Below are positions 1 to 7,476 of a stretch of 10,297 bases of DNA, piece after piece. The position numbers were made by a program, and so were the translations under genes. The notes beneath the pieces are model-generated. The model was not told the DNA's origin. It saw only the letters and a list, made by a program, of their open reading frames with translations, and searched no databases. Position 1 is the stretch's first letter. Each line of letters starts with the position of its first letter. The DNA is from Bacteroides sp. (GTDB lineage: Bacteria; Bacteroidota; Bacteroidia; Bacteroidales; Muribaculaceae), in contig JAAVDO010000017.1 in the NCBI GenBank assembly GCA_014801735.1, forward strand, positions 1 through 10,297, given 5' to 3'.

Positions 1-285
1 AACTTTAGTTTAACTGGTAGAGTGATGCATATTGGTAATATGATGAACGGATCTTACTTTATCGGAGGAAAGTCTCACTCGACCGACGAGTATGGCGTTA
101 CGCCGGGTTTGAGGTATAAGTTGCGCAGTCTACCGGTGGAATTGACTCTCAACTATATCTTCATCGGATATATGGATTATTCGGACGCTTGGGACTATAA
201 GGATGCTCCGTGGTGCTGGGGCAGCCGATGGGTTCTCGATATGGGCCTGCGACGGCTCGAGATCGGGGCGGCAGTGACGTTCTGA
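1..285 (+). CDS. Outer-membrane beta-barrel protein, C-terminal part (paralog 1 of tandem array)
   Basis: The reading frame is open from the first base of the window, so the 5' part, including any signal peptide, lies outside; the GTG at 22 is not needed as a start. The 94 visible residues align with the end of the gene at 1469-2059: 18 of 29 residues match in the block beginning GVTPG, and 14 of 19 in the terminal block ending LEIGAAVTF. The alternating polar/aromatic pattern and C-terminal phenylalanine are typical of outer-membrane barrels recognised by the BAM complex. It was probably about 190-200 residues like its neighbours. Specific function is unknown; surface or structural barrel is the inference. 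A terminator hairpin follows 9 nt after the stop. Confidence 0.75.
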   Translation, partial: NFSLTGRVMHIGNMMNGSYFIGGKSHSTDEYGVTPGLRYKLRSLPVELTLNYIFIGYMDYSDAWDYKDAPWCWGSRWVLDMGLRRLEIGAAVTF

Positions 286-294
286 CATGATACA

Positions 295-328
295 CCCGGC
301 GCGGCGATGGCTGCGTCGGGGATGTTTT
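295..328 (+). terminator. Rho-independent terminator after paralog 1
   Basis: An 8-bp stem (CCCGGCGC at 295-302 with GCGTCGGG at 313-320, one G-U pair) closes a 10-nt loop and is followed by GATGTTTT. The T tract is short. The same structure recurs at the same position behind each of the other two barrel genes, which supports a terminator. Confidence 0.6.
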
Positions 329-411
329 CGCCGGGTTTGTGTTGGCCATCCGGGCGCTCGCGGGCCGGGGACGTCCCGCGACTCCTTGCGCGATGATTCC
401 TTGCGTGTCGG
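295..411. repeat. Intergenic module, copy A
   Basis: First of three copies of a GC-rich intergenic sequence. Positions 295-401 match 2070-2176 at 101 of 107 bases and 1158-1264 at 98 of 107, without gaps. The match to copy B continues for ten more bases (TGCGTGTCGG). It contains the terminator hairpin and a second perfect 7-bp hairpin, TCGCGGG (358-364) with CCCGCGA (375-381), again with a 10-nt loop; inside lies the palindrome GGGACGTCCC. The second hairpin is identical in all copies and has no T tract, so it is unlikely to be a terminator. Its function is unknown. Confidence 0.9.
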
Positions 412-448
412 CTCTACGCTGACGGTTAGGTGATTTCTGACGGAAATG

Positions 449-460
449 TGTTGTATAACA
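449..460. promoter_or_regulatory. Inverted repeat TGTT-N4-AACA upstream of promoter, copy 1
   Basis: TGTTGTATAACA lies 11 nt upstream of the -33 element of the gene at 541. It sits in a 29-nt block (439-467) that matches 1316-1344 at 28 of 29 bases, and the inverted repeat recurs there. Position and symmetry fit a regulator binding site; no regulator is identified. Confidence 0.4.
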
Positions 461-471
461 TGGTTTTGGTC

Positions 472-502
472 TTGTGGCTATTGAAATTAGTTGGTATTTT
501 TG
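472..502 (+). promoter_or_regulatory. Bacteroidetes-type promoter for the 541-1146 gene
   Basis: TTG at 472-474 (-33) and TATTTTTG at 495-502 (-7, consensus TAnnTTTG) are separated by 20 nt, the spacing known for Bacteroides promoters. The predicted leader is about 30-40 nt. The element at 1350-1380 has the same architecture and spacing in a homologous position. Confidence 0.7.
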
Positions 503-540
503 CGAAGTAGCATACACGTTCATTTTTATCAATCAAAATA

Positions 541-1146
541 ATGTCAACTATGAAAAAGAATCTTTTTGTTTCAGTAGTGATGATGTTTCTGCTGCTTGGC
601 TGGGGCACGGGTGAGGCCAGAGGTGAGGAGAGGCCTCGCGTGTTTGCGGAGATGATCGGTGGTGTTGGAACTGACTTTGTCAATTATTTGCATGACGCAG
701 CAGGTGTGCATGAGATAGATCGTACGAGTACTTACGGCATGTGGTCGCCCTCGGTGGGTCTGAAGCTGACTGACCGCTGGGCGATAGGTGTGAGGATGAC
801 TTTTGAGACCGGAGGCAATTGGCTAACCTCAAAGCATACTATCACAAGCCTCTACGGACAGTATGCATTTCTGCGCGGCAACAGCTGGAGCGTGTTTGCC
901 GAGGGCAAGGGGTCGTATTATCATCGTCACTGGGGAAATGAGAGTGGTGGAGAGATAGGCGTGTCGCTCGGGGGCAAATATGATGTGACGCGCAATCTGG
1001 GGATAGTGGTTCACTACGTTTATGCGGGTGTAGAAGTCGGGAAACACAAGGTGCTTTCCTCGCCTGCCGGGTGCATCGGCAAGCGGCGCGCCATGCTTGA
1101 TTTCAGCCCGAGGCGACTGCAGTTGGGATTACGATATACTTTCTGA
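541..1146 (+). CDS. Outer-membrane beta-barrel protein (paralog 2 of tandem array)
   Basis: A protein of 201 residues. The N-terminus is a signal peptide: MSTMKKN, then a hydrophobic run at about residues 8-20, with cleavage probably near residues 25-29. The mature part alternates polar and aromatic/glycine residues (for example the segments around SLYGQYAFL and NLGIVVHYVYAG), and the chain ends LGLRYTF with the terminal Phe of barrel proteins. It fits the outer-membrane beta-barrel superfamily of about 8 strands; ligand or role unknown. It is more divergent from the flanking paralogs than they are from each other, but shares size, layout and intergenic modules. ATG at 550 (MKKN) is a possible alternative start; there is no Shine-Dalgarno sequence to decide. 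The gene has its own promoter and terminator and appears to be a single transcription unit. Confidence 0.75.
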   Translation: MSTMKKNLFVSVVMMFLLLGWGTGEARGEERPRVFAEMIGGVGTDFVNYLHDAAGVHEIDRTSTYGMWSPSVGLKLTDRWAIGVRMTFETGGNWLTSKHTITSLYGQYAFLRGNSWSVFAEGKGSYYHRHWGNESGGEIGVSLGGKYDVTRNLGIVVHYVYAGVEVGKHKVLSSPAGCIGKRRAMLDFSPRRLQLGLRYTF

Positions 1147-1156
1147 TACAGGGATT

Positions 1157-1191
1157 CCCCGGCGCGGCGGTGACTGCGTCGGGGATATTTT
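1157..1191 (+). terminator. Rho-independent terminator after paralog 2
   Basis: A 9-bp stem (CCCCGGCGC at 1157-1165 with GCGTCGGGG at 1176-1184, one G-U pair) with a 10-nt loop is followed by ATATTTT. It begins 10 nt after the stop codon. Confidence 0.65.
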
Positions 1192-1274
1192 CGTGGGGTT
1201 TGTGTTGGCCATCCGGGCGCTCGCGGGCCGGGGACGTCCCGCGACTCCTTAAGTGGTGATTCCTTGCGTGTCGG
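1157..1274. repeat. Intergenic module, copy B
   Basis: Second copy of the module: 100 of 107 bases match copy C and 98 of 107 match copy A. It contains the terminator and the invariant second hairpin TCGCGGG...CCCGCGA. The gene-free stretch 1147-1468 (322 nt) consists of this module, a copy-specific segment at 1275-1315 with a small imperfect inverted repeat (ACTC...GAGT near 1286-1307), the conserved 29-nt block at 1316-1344, the promoter at 1350-1380, and an AT-rich leader of about 80 nt in which I see no further structure. Confidence 0.9.
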
Positions 1275-1325
1275 TTTCGTGCTCTACTCCCCACGCCGGG
1301 GGTGAGTGGAACTCCGACGGAAATG

Positions 1326-1337
1326 TGTTGTAAAACA
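1326..1337. promoter_or_regulatory. Inverted repeat TGTT-N4-AACA upstream of promoter, copy 2
   Basis: TGTTGTAAAACA lies 12 nt upstream of the -33 element of the gene at 1469, matching the arrangement at 449-460. The surrounding 29 nt differ from that copy by a single base. A shared operator is inferred only from position and conservation. Confidence 0.4.
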
Positions 1338-1349
1338 TGGTTTTTTGAG

Positions 1350-1380
1350 TTGTGTTGTTGGCGTATAGTTTGTAATTTTG
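1350..1380 (+). promoter_or_regulatory. Bacteroidetes-type promoter for the 1469-2059 gene
   Basis: TTG at 1350-1352 and TAATTTTG at 1373-1380 are separated by 20 nt, identical spacing to the promoter at 472-502. The leader would be about 80 nt and AT-rich. Confidence 0.7.
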
Positions 1381-1468
1381 CGAGATAGAACACACGCTAC
1401 TCCATATCAATCGTAAAACTACACACTGACCTTTAAACAAAAATTCAATATCAATCAAAATTCAGCCA

Positions 1469-2059
1469 ATGAAAAAGTTACTTTTATTACTGATTTTGTT
1501 GTCGGCGAGTCTGCCGGGCTTCAGCCGCATAGTCGATGACGAGAAGGGGTTCGCGCTCGGCGTTGGGTTCGGGCATTGGCATGAGTCTTCCACGTTTCCA
1601 ACTCCCGTGGGCAGGTATCATTGGCATATGAACCATTTTTTATGGTCTACAAGAGTAGGATATCGTATCACTCCCGATTATGAGGCCGGAGCATTTATAC
1701 GTCAAGATTACCACGATGGAGATCTGAATTTGAGCTGGCTTGGCGTGTATGGAGAATTTGGCTTTAAGCATAAAGGTCCATTCCGCATTTTTCTTGATGG
1801 AGATATCGGGTGTATCTTTGCATCTGACATGGGAACTGATATAGACTTTGTCCCCAAAGATTATTATTGGGAAATAGGCGTTCGTCCAGGAGTGGCATAT
1901 AAACTCAAATCTTTGCCCATTGAGTTCAAGCTGAGATACCTTTTTATCGGTTTCAATGATTATCATTATGATGTAGAAAATGCTCGCTTGAGAAAAGGCG
2001 ACTGGATAATAGACGCTGGGCTGCGGAGTCTTGAGATCGGGGCGGCAGTGACCTTCTGA
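1469..2059 (+). CDS. Outer-membrane beta-barrel protein (paralog 3 of tandem array)
   Basis: A protein of 196 residues with a clear signal peptide: MKK, a leucine-rich hydrophobic core at residues 4-16, and likely cleavage after GFS near residue 19. The mature part has repeated amphipathic beta-strand-like segments (such as ALGVGFGHWH and LSWLGVYGEFGF) and ends LEIGAAVTF with the barrel-type C-terminal Phe. The C-terminal half closely resembles the truncated gene at 1-285, so these two are the closer pair in the array. The body of the gene is visibly more AT-rich than the flanking intergenic modules and the minus-strand operons, which may reflect relaxed constraint or acquisition. Function is unknown. 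It is transcribed from its own promoter and ends 9 nt before a terminator, convergent with the Udk-like gene. Confidence 0.8.
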   Translation: MKKLLLLLILLSASLPGFSRIVDDEKGFALGVGFGHWHESSTFPTPVGRYHWHMNHFLWSTRVGYRITPDYEAGAFIRQDYHDGDLNLSWLGVYGEFGFKHKGPFRIFLDGDIGCIFASDMGTDIDFVPKDYYWEIGVRPGVAYKLKSLPIEFKLRYLFIGFNDYHYDVENARLRKGDWIIDAGLRSLEIGAAVTF

Positions 2060-2068
2060 AGTTAATAT

Positions 2069-2103
2069 CCCCGGCGCGGCGGTGACTGCGTCGGGGATAT
2101 TTT
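2069..2103 (+). terminator. Rho-independent terminator after paralog 3
   Basis: The stem CCCCGGCGC (2069-2077) with GCGTCGGGG (2088-2096) and a 10-nt loop is followed by ATATTTT. It lies between convergent genes. On the minus strand it is followed only by ATATTAACTT, so a bidirectional role is possible but weak. Confidence 0.65.
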
Positions 2104-2176
2104 CGCCGGGTTTGTGTTGGCCATCTGGGTGCTCGCGGGCCGGGGACGTCCCGCGACTCCTTACGCGATGATTCCT
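2069..2176. repeat. Intergenic module, copy C
   Basis: Third copy, ending 3 nt before the stop codon of the convergent Udk-like gene. It retains both hairpins but lacks the downstream operator-like block and promoter found after copies A and B, as expected where no plus-strand gene follows. This shows that the module itself is separable from the promoter part. Confidence 0.9.
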
Positions 2177-2179
2177 GAG

Positions 2180-3856
2180 TCAGTATTTGAATGAGGATCC
2201 GCCGAGGAATTCGCGCAGGAGGGAGGTTGAGGGGACGTATTCTTCGGAGATAGGGGTGAAGTATTCAAGGAAGTGGCTGAGGCGATAGGCTTCGGCGTAT
2301 TCGGGGATGTCGCGTGGCACTCGGCTGAGAATTTCCTCGCCACGGCGCCTCATGACTCCGAGTTCGAACAGGAGGGAGGAATTGAAGGTGGCATCGGCGT
2401 TTTCCTGGTAGGGGAAAATCCAGCGCTCCTCGCCCCGGCGGACGCTCGGCCAGCGGCGGATGGTGTCGACGGCGCTGGTGCCGCGATATTTGTAGTCGCG
2501 GATGATGCGGCGCAGGAGTCGGTTGTCGGTGGTTGGGATCCAGTTGTGGTCGTCGATATTGATTGTGGTCAGGGCCGAGACGTAGACCTTGAATTTCATC
2601 CGGGCGGGAATAGAAGCGGTGAGCTCGGGATTTAGTCCGTGGATTCCCTCGATGATGAGGACGTTGTCGGGATCGAGGCGGAGAGTTTTGCCGCGATATT
2701 CGCGCAGGCCGGTCGAGAAATTGTAGTAGGGGAGCTCGACCTCGCCGCCGGCTATGAGTGTGGAGAGGTGGGAGTTGAAGAGGTCGAGATCGAGGGAGTA
2801 GAGGGATTCGTAGTCGAGCTCGCCGTTTTCGTCGACGGGAGTGTGGTCGCGGTCGACGAAGTAGTCGTCGAGAGAGATCATCTTTGGTTTGAGGAGGTTG
2901 GTGAGGAGCTCGATAGCGAGTCGCTTGGTGAAGGTGGTCTTGCCCGACGAAGAAGGACCGGCGACGAGCACTATACGCGCTCCGCCCTGATGGAAGCGAC
3001 GTGCAATTGCGTCGGCAATGTTAGAAATACGCTTGGCATGGAGGGCCTCGCTGACGTTGATGAGCATTGCCGACTCGCCTCGGTCGACGGCACGGTTGAG
3101 CTCGCCGACATTGGTGACACCGACGATATCGTTGAAGCGAAGATAGTCGGTGAAAGCGTTATACATCTTGTGCTGCTCGATATGTGTGCGCGGCATGGAG
3201 GGGGTTTCGGGATCGGGTCCGAGCAGGAGCATACCGGATTCATAGGGGATGAGGTTGAACACGCGCAGGAGACCGGTGCGAGGCACAAGAGCGGCGTAGT
3301 AGTTGTCGGCCAGATCGCCGAGGGTGTAGTAGGTTGTGTAGAGTGTGTGTAGAGTGCGCAGGAGCAGAGCCTTGTCGTTGAGGTTCTGGCGCTCGAAGAT
3401 CTCGATGGCGTGGCGTGTGAGGCACTCGTGGCGCTCGAAGGGGAGGTCGCGGGCGACGATATCGAGCATGGTGGTGCGCAGTGACTCGACGAGGTCAGGG
3501 GTCAGGGTCCGGTCGCCGAGGTCGTGGAGGGTGCAGAAGTATCCGCGCGACAGAGAGTGCTCGATTTTGAGTCGTGCACCTGGCACGACCTCGCTTACAG
3601 CCTTATAGAGCATCATGCATAGAGATCGGATGTAGGCGCGGGTTGAATCGGGCGAAGCGGGATCCATGAATTCGACCATCTTTGACATGAACAGGCGGAA
3701 ACTCATGCCTACGGTCTTGTTGTTGACGCGGGCACAGATGGGCTCGAAGCCGAGGCGCGGAGCAATGCGGGCGTAGATATCGGAAAGGGTGTCGCCACCC
3801 TGAAAGGCGATATAATCGTTGATGTTGGTGCAGTAGACGGTGAGATTACGGTCCAT
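2180..3856 (-). CDS. udk: Nucleoside (uridine) kinase-like protein with N-terminal TGS/tRNA-synthetase-like extension
   Basis: A protein of 558 residues, far longer than the roughly 210-residue stand-alone uridine kinase. Residues 1-60 resemble a TGS domain. Residues 95-150 resemble the second additional domain of threonyl-tRNA synthetase (IEHSLSRGYFC at 98-108 and RHECLTRHA at 142-150, with His/Cys residues that could bind metal). The P-loop kinase domain runs from about 293: Walker A GPSSSGKT at 300-307, DDYF at 330-333, a LPYYNF segment after 374, IIEGIHGLNP at 401-410, and RRIIRDYKYRG at 449-459, matching Udk/phosphoribulokinase family landmarks. Canonical Udk phosphorylates uridine or cytidine with GTP/ATP in pyrimidine salvage; whether this long form keeps that substrate is not shown by sequence. 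It starts 17 nt after the LPS kinase gene, so it is probably the last gene of that operon. Confidence 0.85.
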   Translation of the reverse strand: MDRNLTVYCTNINDYIAFQGGDTLSDIYARIAPRLGFEPICARVNNKTVGMSFRLFMSKMVEFMDPASPDSTRAYIRSLCMMLYKAVSEVVPGARLKIEHSLSRGYFCTLHDLGDRTLTPDLVESLRTTMLDIVARDLPFERHECLTRHAIEIFERQNLNDKALLLRTLHTLYTTYYTLGDLADNYYAALVPRTGLLRVFNLIPYESGMLLLGPDPETPSMPRTHIEQHKMYNAFTDYLRFNDIVGVTNVGELNRAVDRGESAMLINVSEALHAKRISNIADAIARRFHQGGARIVLVAGPSSSGKTTFTKRLAIELLTNLLKPKMISLDDYFVDRDHTPVDENGELDYESLYSLDLDLFNSHLSTLIAGGEVELPYYNFSTGLREYRGKTLRLDPDNVLIIEGIHGLNPELTASIPARMKFKVYVSALTTINIDDHNWIPTTDNRLLRRIIRDYKYRGTSAVDTIRRWPSVRRGEERWIFPYQENADATFNSSLLFELGVMRRRGEEILSRVPRDIPEYAEAYRLSHFLEYFTPISEEYVPSTSLLREFLGGSSFKY

Positions 3857-3873
3857 ATCGTGAGGATAATGAT

Positions 3874-4644
3874 TCAGCGTGATTTACGGAAAAGATTTTT
3901 GAGGAAATTCTTGCGGCGCACCCGGTATTCGTAGCCACGCATGGCTGCGGAGGCGTCGGCAAAAGCGGCGTCGGGATCGAGGCCGAGAGCGTCGGCATAG
4001 CCGTCGGAGATCATGCGGAGGTGTCGGGGGGTGTAGACCATAGCCCCGAACATGCGCATGAGGCTGGAGCGGCTTCGGCACCCGAACTGAATGCGGTTGA
4101 GGTCGACGTGGCTGAAGGTGTAGGAGCCGTCGGGAGTGTGGGTTTCGAGGACATTGCCCGGGGAGAAATCCTTCATCCACACGCGGGCCTGATGGAGTAG
4201 GGCTATCTCGCGGCCCAGAGCGAACAGGACAGCGGGGGCGTCGGCCCGGCTGTCCATGTGGCGAAGTTCGCTGCCGGGAATCTGGACAGAGAAATAGTAG
4301 CTCTGGTGCAGGCGGCCTGGAGTACGGACCTCGCTGAAGGCTATCGGAGCCGGGGTGGAGAAGCCGAGGGCGTTGAGACGCATGGCGTTGAGGTAGCTAC
4401 GTTCGGCCTTCGACTTGCGCAGGGCAGAGTAGACGTAGCGGTTTATGGCGTTGGGAAGTCGGAAGGCCTTGATGTTGACAAGAACTCCGGAGCGCTCGCA
4501 GGCCACAATGCGGTTGCGGGCCTGATAGACTTCGGTGGCGTCGGCGGGGAGTCCGCAACGTGTGACCTGCTCGACAAAGTCGGCGAGAAAGCTGAAGGCG
4601 GGGTTGACGACGCAGCGGAATGTGGTGGCGGCAGGCTTCAGCAT
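3874..4644 (-). CDS. LPS core kinase, Kdo/WaaP (InaA) family
   Basis: A protein of 256 residues with a degenerate protein-kinase fold. VNIKAF with Lys59 is the ATP-lysine position. MKDFSPGNVL at 157-166 is the catalytic loop, with Asp159 and Asn164. DLNR at 181-184 is the metal-binding loop (DFG equivalent). The basic C-terminus (RRKNFLKNLFRKSR) suggests association with the inner membrane. KdkA and WaaP relatives phosphorylate Kdo or heptose in the LPS inner core; a Kdo kinase role is inferred. The frame is open upstream to 5160, but that extension is antisense-like Arg/His/Pro-rich sequence within the glycosyltransferase gene. The ATG at 4644 is chosen because it overlaps the glycosyltransferase stop (ATGCTGA, 7-nt overlap) and begins a compact domain. 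This overlap indicates translational coupling. Confidence 0.82.
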   Translation of the reverse strand: MLKPAATTFRCVVNPAFSFLADFVEQVTRCGLPADATEVYQARNRIVACERSGVLVNIKAFRLPNAINRYVYSALRKSKAERSYLNAMRLNALGFSTPAPIAFSEVRTPGRLHQSYYFSVQIPGSELRHMDSRADAPAVLFALGREIALLHQARVWMKDFSPGNVLETHTPDGSYTFSHVDLNRIQFGCRSRSSLMRMFGAMVYTPRHLRMISDGYADALGLDPDAAFADASAAMRGYEYRVRRKNFLKNLFRKSR

Positions 4645-5762
4645 GTGAGCGAAAGGTATAGTGATGAAAGAGCGTCGGTGTGACGGTTGAGTGAGAACTG
4701 CGCCTCGGCCTTGGCGCGGGCGTCGTGGCCGAGCTGCAGCCGCCAGTCGGGATCGTCGATGAGGGCCCGGAGAGCATCGGCGAAATCGTCGGAGGTGTGG
4801 CCGCAGATTATGCCGTCGACGTCGGACATGACGGTGTCGCGGGCCAGTGGACCGTCGGCCCAGATCACAGGAATACCGGCGGCCATATAGATGGCTGCCG
4901 ACGAGATTGCCACGGGTGAATGTGGGGCGGTGATGATGCCGGCGTCGGCCCGGTCGATGAGCTGAGGAGTGGGGGCAGTGTCGCCGGCCCACTCGATGCG
5001 GGCGTCGATGCCGAGGGCGCGTGTGCGTCGTATGATGGGCATGACGTAGCGGCCGGGGCCTTGTCCGGCCACGATGAGGTCGATACGGAGGTGATGGTTT
5101 GTGCCCAGGGCCTCGACGAGCGAGTCGAGGCCGCATCCTGGACGGATCTCTCCGCTCCATATCAGGGTAAGGGTGCCGGGCCCTTTATGGGGTCGCCGGG
5201 CCTTTGCGGCGTCGGCGGGGAGGGGGCATGAGGCGGCCGTGGTTTCGGGATGGGGCAGGCTTACGCCCGGAGACACCACCCGTAGGCGCCGGTGGTTGAT
5301 CCACGCGCCAGAACCGAGGAGCATATCGGCATCGGCCTGGCTGGGGAGGATCACGGCGTCGACCGATTCGAGCACGTAGCGCGTCAGCGGTTTGTCGGGA
5401 GGTGGGGTGCCGACGGGGAGTTCGAGCACCACCTTACCGCGTCCGGCGGCCTTGCACGCCATCAGGGCACGGTCGGCAAGTGATATAGTCGGGCAATGGA
5501 ACACGGCCATGTCGTCCCGTGAGCCTTTGCCGAGAAGACGCTGGAGCTTGACAGGAACCGTCATGCTGCTGCCCACGGAGAAGCGCGAGGTGAGAACCTG
5601 GACACCACTATCGGGACGGGCAAACCTTTCGGCCAGACGGCTCCCGGCGGGGGCGAGCAGGCCGACGGCGTTGCCGAGGGATGCCAGGGCGGCGGTGCGT
5701 TCTTCGGTGAGCAGCGAGAGTGAAGAATTGCGCGGATCGCTGAATGTCTGGATAATTTTCAT
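4638..5762 (-). CDS. GT-B-fold glycosyltransferase (GT4-like), divergent active site
   Basis: A protein of 374 residues. The C-terminal half shows the GT4-like nucleotide-sugar domain: LIWSGEIRPGCGLDSLVEAL at 200-219, LIVAGQGPG at 229-237, IEWAG at 256-260, and IYMAAGIPVIWA at 291-302. The end carries the usual amphipathic closing helix. It probably transfers a sugar onto the lipooligosaccharide core at the cytoplasmic face of the inner membrane, as its neighbours are a GT2 enzyme and an LPS kinase. It is odd that the EX7E signature of GT4 enzymes is missing: in the segment before MAAGIPV the second Glu aligns with Ile and the first with Pro or Ser. Acceptor and donor cannot be read from sequence. 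The gene follows the GT2 gene after 114 nt of pyrimidine-rich (coding strand) sequence with no promoter I can see. Confidence 0.78.
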   Translation of the reverse strand: MKIIQTFSDPRNSSLSLLTEERTAALASLGNAVGLLAPAGSRLAERFARPDSGVQVLTSRFSVGSSMTVPVKLQRLLGKGSRDDMAVFHCPTISLADRALMACKAAGRGKVVLELPVGTPPPDKPLTRYVLESVDAVILPSQADADMLLGSGAWINHRRLRVVSPGVSLPHPETTAASCPLPADAAKARRPHKGPGTLTLIWSGEIRPGCGLDSLVEALGTNHHLRIDLIVAGQGPGRYVMPIIRRTRALGIDARIEWAGDTAPTPQLIDRADAGIITAPHSPVAISSAAIYMAAGIPVIWADGPLARDTVMSDVDGIICGHTSDDFADALRALIDDPDWRLQLGHDARAKAEAQFSLNRHTDALSSLYLSLTC

Positions 5763-5876
5763 CGGTCAGGGCTGATATGATTGTGGTGGAGGTTTCGGTT
5801 GCGGCGGAATATCGGAATCTGAAAGAGGTAAAGGCTCGGGAGCGGTGAGAAAAGAGCGCAGGCAGGGGAGAGATGT

Positions 5877-6641
5877 CTATTTTTTACCGTCCATCATGCG
5901 GCGTGCAAGATTGAAAGCATGACGGGCTGAGCGGAAGCGTCGGACGGAGATCTGGCGCCCGGCCTCGCCATCGAGAATGGCGCGTGAGCCGATGTAGCAG
6001 TCCACGAAAGCTTTCATCCCTTCCCATAGAGGACGGAGAGCGCCTGGGCGGTTGCCGGAGGCAGCTATCAGGCGGGCGCGCAGGGCGGCATGGGCCATTT
6101 CGGTCTGCTCATATTCCTGGGGCGAGTTGCAGCGGTAGTGCAAGATATCGCCATCGATTGGGCATGGGGTCACGGAGTCGCGGAAAATCACCTTCTCGGC
6201 AACGTCGTTGAGATTCCAGTTGGCATATCTGCGGTCGAAGAGCCGAATCTGGGTGTCGGGATACCAGCCGCTGTGTTTCACCGGAATTCCGCAGTAGAAA
6301 TTGAGACGCGAGAAGCTGTAGCCGCGATGATCGAGGCCCTGTTTCTTCAGGCGAATGATTTCGTTACGCAGTGAAGGCGAAAGGGCTTCGTCGGCATCGA
6401 TAGCAAGCACATAGTCGTAGCTGGCCAGCGATGTGGCATACTGACGCTGAGCACCATAGCCGTTCATTGGACGGACGGCGACACGGCAGTGGGGCCACTG
6501 ACGGCAAATCTCGGCCGTGCGGTCGGTAGAACAGGCGTCGACCACGATAATCTCGTCGGCAACATCCTCAAGCGAGCGCAGGCACTGCTCGATGCTGCGC
6601 TCCTCGTTGAAGGTAAGAATAGTGGCCGATATCGGAGTCAT
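5877..6641 (-). CDS. Glycosyltransferase family 2, WaaE/KdtX-like
   Basis: A protein of 254 residues with a GT-A fold. The N-terminal motif ATILTFNEE (6-14) is followed by EIIVVDACSTDRTAEI (30-45), the nucleotide-binding start of GT2 enzymes. The metal-binding DxD is IDADE at 81-85, and the middle carries the RLFDRRYANWN-type segment of the WaaE (LPS core beta-1,4-glucosyltransferase) subgroup. It should act in the cytoplasm on a membrane-linked core oligosaccharide, adding a hexose; the exact sugar is not determinable. The length is normal for the subgroup. It is the first gene of the envelope operon, with a promoter about 57 nt upstream of the ATG. No truncation or frameshift is visible. 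Confidence 0.85.
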   Translation of the reverse strand: MTPISATILTFNEERSIEQCLRSLEDVADEIIVVDACSTDRTAEICRQWPHCRVAVRPMNGYGAQRQYATSLASYDYVLAIDADEALSPSLRNEIIRLKKQGLDHRGYSFSRLNFYCGIPVKHSGWYPDTQIRLFDRRYANWNLNDVAEKVIFRDSVTPCPIDGDILHYRCNSPQEYEQTEMAHAALRARLIAASGNRPGALRPLWEGMKAFVDCYIGSRAILDGEAGRQISVRRFRSARHAFNLARRMMDGKK

Positions 6642-6697
6642 AAACCGGAAATTTCAGAGAAAAACGGCGCTCGGCGCGCCCGATTGCCAATCGTCGG

Positions 6698-6728
6698 CAA
6701 AAATACACTATTTTTCAATATCAAGCAA
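6698..6728 (-). promoter_or_regulatory. Promoter of the glycosyltransferase-LPS kinase operon
   Basis: On the minus strand, TTG (6728-6726) and TATTTTTG (6705-6698) are 20 nt apart, a full match to the Bacteroides -33/-7 pattern. The expected leader before the GT2 start at 6641 is about 50 nt, with no Shine-Dalgarno sequence. Confidence 0.7.
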
Positions 6729-6753
6729 CTCACGGCGGCCGGAAATTAAGATG

Positions 6754-6822
6754 AAAAAACAAGTAGGAGCCGGGCGCCGGGGCGATTGCAGATGAATGGG
6801 AAAGCGTGAGGACGAATCGCCC
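6754..6822 (-). terminator. Possible terminator region after RNase H gene
   Basis: Just past the RNase H stop, GGGCGATT (minus strand, 6822-6815) and AATCGCCC (6787-6780) form a perfect 8-bp stem with a 27-nt loop. A GC-rich CCGG-CGC-CCGG hairpin and then T6 (6759-6754) follow about 10 nt further on. The loop is long and the spacing to the T tract is poor, so this is tentative. The rest of 6642-6828 holds the operon promoter and nothing else I can identify. Confidence 0.3.
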
Positions 6823-6828
6823 GGAGGG

Positions 6829-7476
6829 CTATTTGCGTCCGAAGTCGGCAGGGATCTCGCCCCAGACTTCGGTGGGCCACTTCAGCAGCCGGTTGCGTGG
6901 ACTATGGGTCTGGAGCCAATGTTCGGCGCGAGCGAGCAGAGCCATGATATAGGCATTCTTCGGCGAGGGCTTTATCTGGGTGTTGGCCTTGCGGCGTCTG
7001 ACCCATGAAAGGGCGGTCCGACTGTCGGAGTAGATAGCCACGTCATGACGTCCTTCCTTGTCGAGCAGGGCCAGGGCATGGACTATAGCCAGAAACTCGC
7101 CGATATTGTTTGAACCGCCATCCATGGGACCGACGTGGAAGATCTGGCGCCCCGTGCGCAGATCCACGCCGCGATACTCCACGGGGCCGGGATTGCGGGA
7201 GCAAGCGGCATCGACGGCTATGGCGTTTGGCTCAACGCCGGGGGTGGCCTGAGGGTTGACGATGGGACGGGTGTGTGAAGCGATATTCTTTATGATTCCG
7301 GTATGGTCGGAAGGCTTGCCCCTGAAGGCCTCGATGGCGGCTTCCTGGGTCGGGAAACTCTTGTAGCGGGCGCCGGGATAGCCTTCGATCTGTTCCTGAC
7401 ACTCCTCCCAGGAATCGAACACACCGGTATCGCGGCCTTCCCAGACCACGTAGTATTTCTTGCGGGGAGTGCTCAT
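6829..7476 (-). CDS. rnhA: Ribonuclease H (type 1) with N-terminal RNA-DNA hybrid-binding domain
   Basis: A protein of 215 residues. Residues 6-52 form the viroplasmin/RNase H1 hybrid-binding domain (KYYVVWEGRDTGVF, then SWEECQEQI, and YKSFPTQEAAIEAF). The catalytic domain spans about 85-215 with the DEDD set apparently complete: Asp89 in VDAACSRNPG, Glu127 in NNIGEFLAI, Asp151 in YSDSRTA, and Asp211 in WGEIPADFGRK. It degrades RNA in RNA-DNA hybrids (R-loops, primers) in the cytoplasm. The two-domain form is the usual one in Bacteroidales. Its start overlaps the stop of the upstream gene by 4 nt (ATGA), indicating translational coupling, and it is the last gene of that operon. Confidence 0.9.
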   Translation of the reverse strand: MSTPRKKYYVVWEGRDTGVFDSWEECQEQIEGYPGARYKSFPTQEAAIEAFRGKPSDHTGIIKNIASHTRPIVNPQATPGVEPNAIAVDAACSRNPGPVEYRGVDLRTGRQIFHVGPMDGGSNNIGEFLAIVHALALLDKEGRHDVAIYSDSRTALSWVRRRKANTQIKPSPKNAYIMALLARAEHWLQTHSPRNRLLKWPTEVWGEIPADFGRK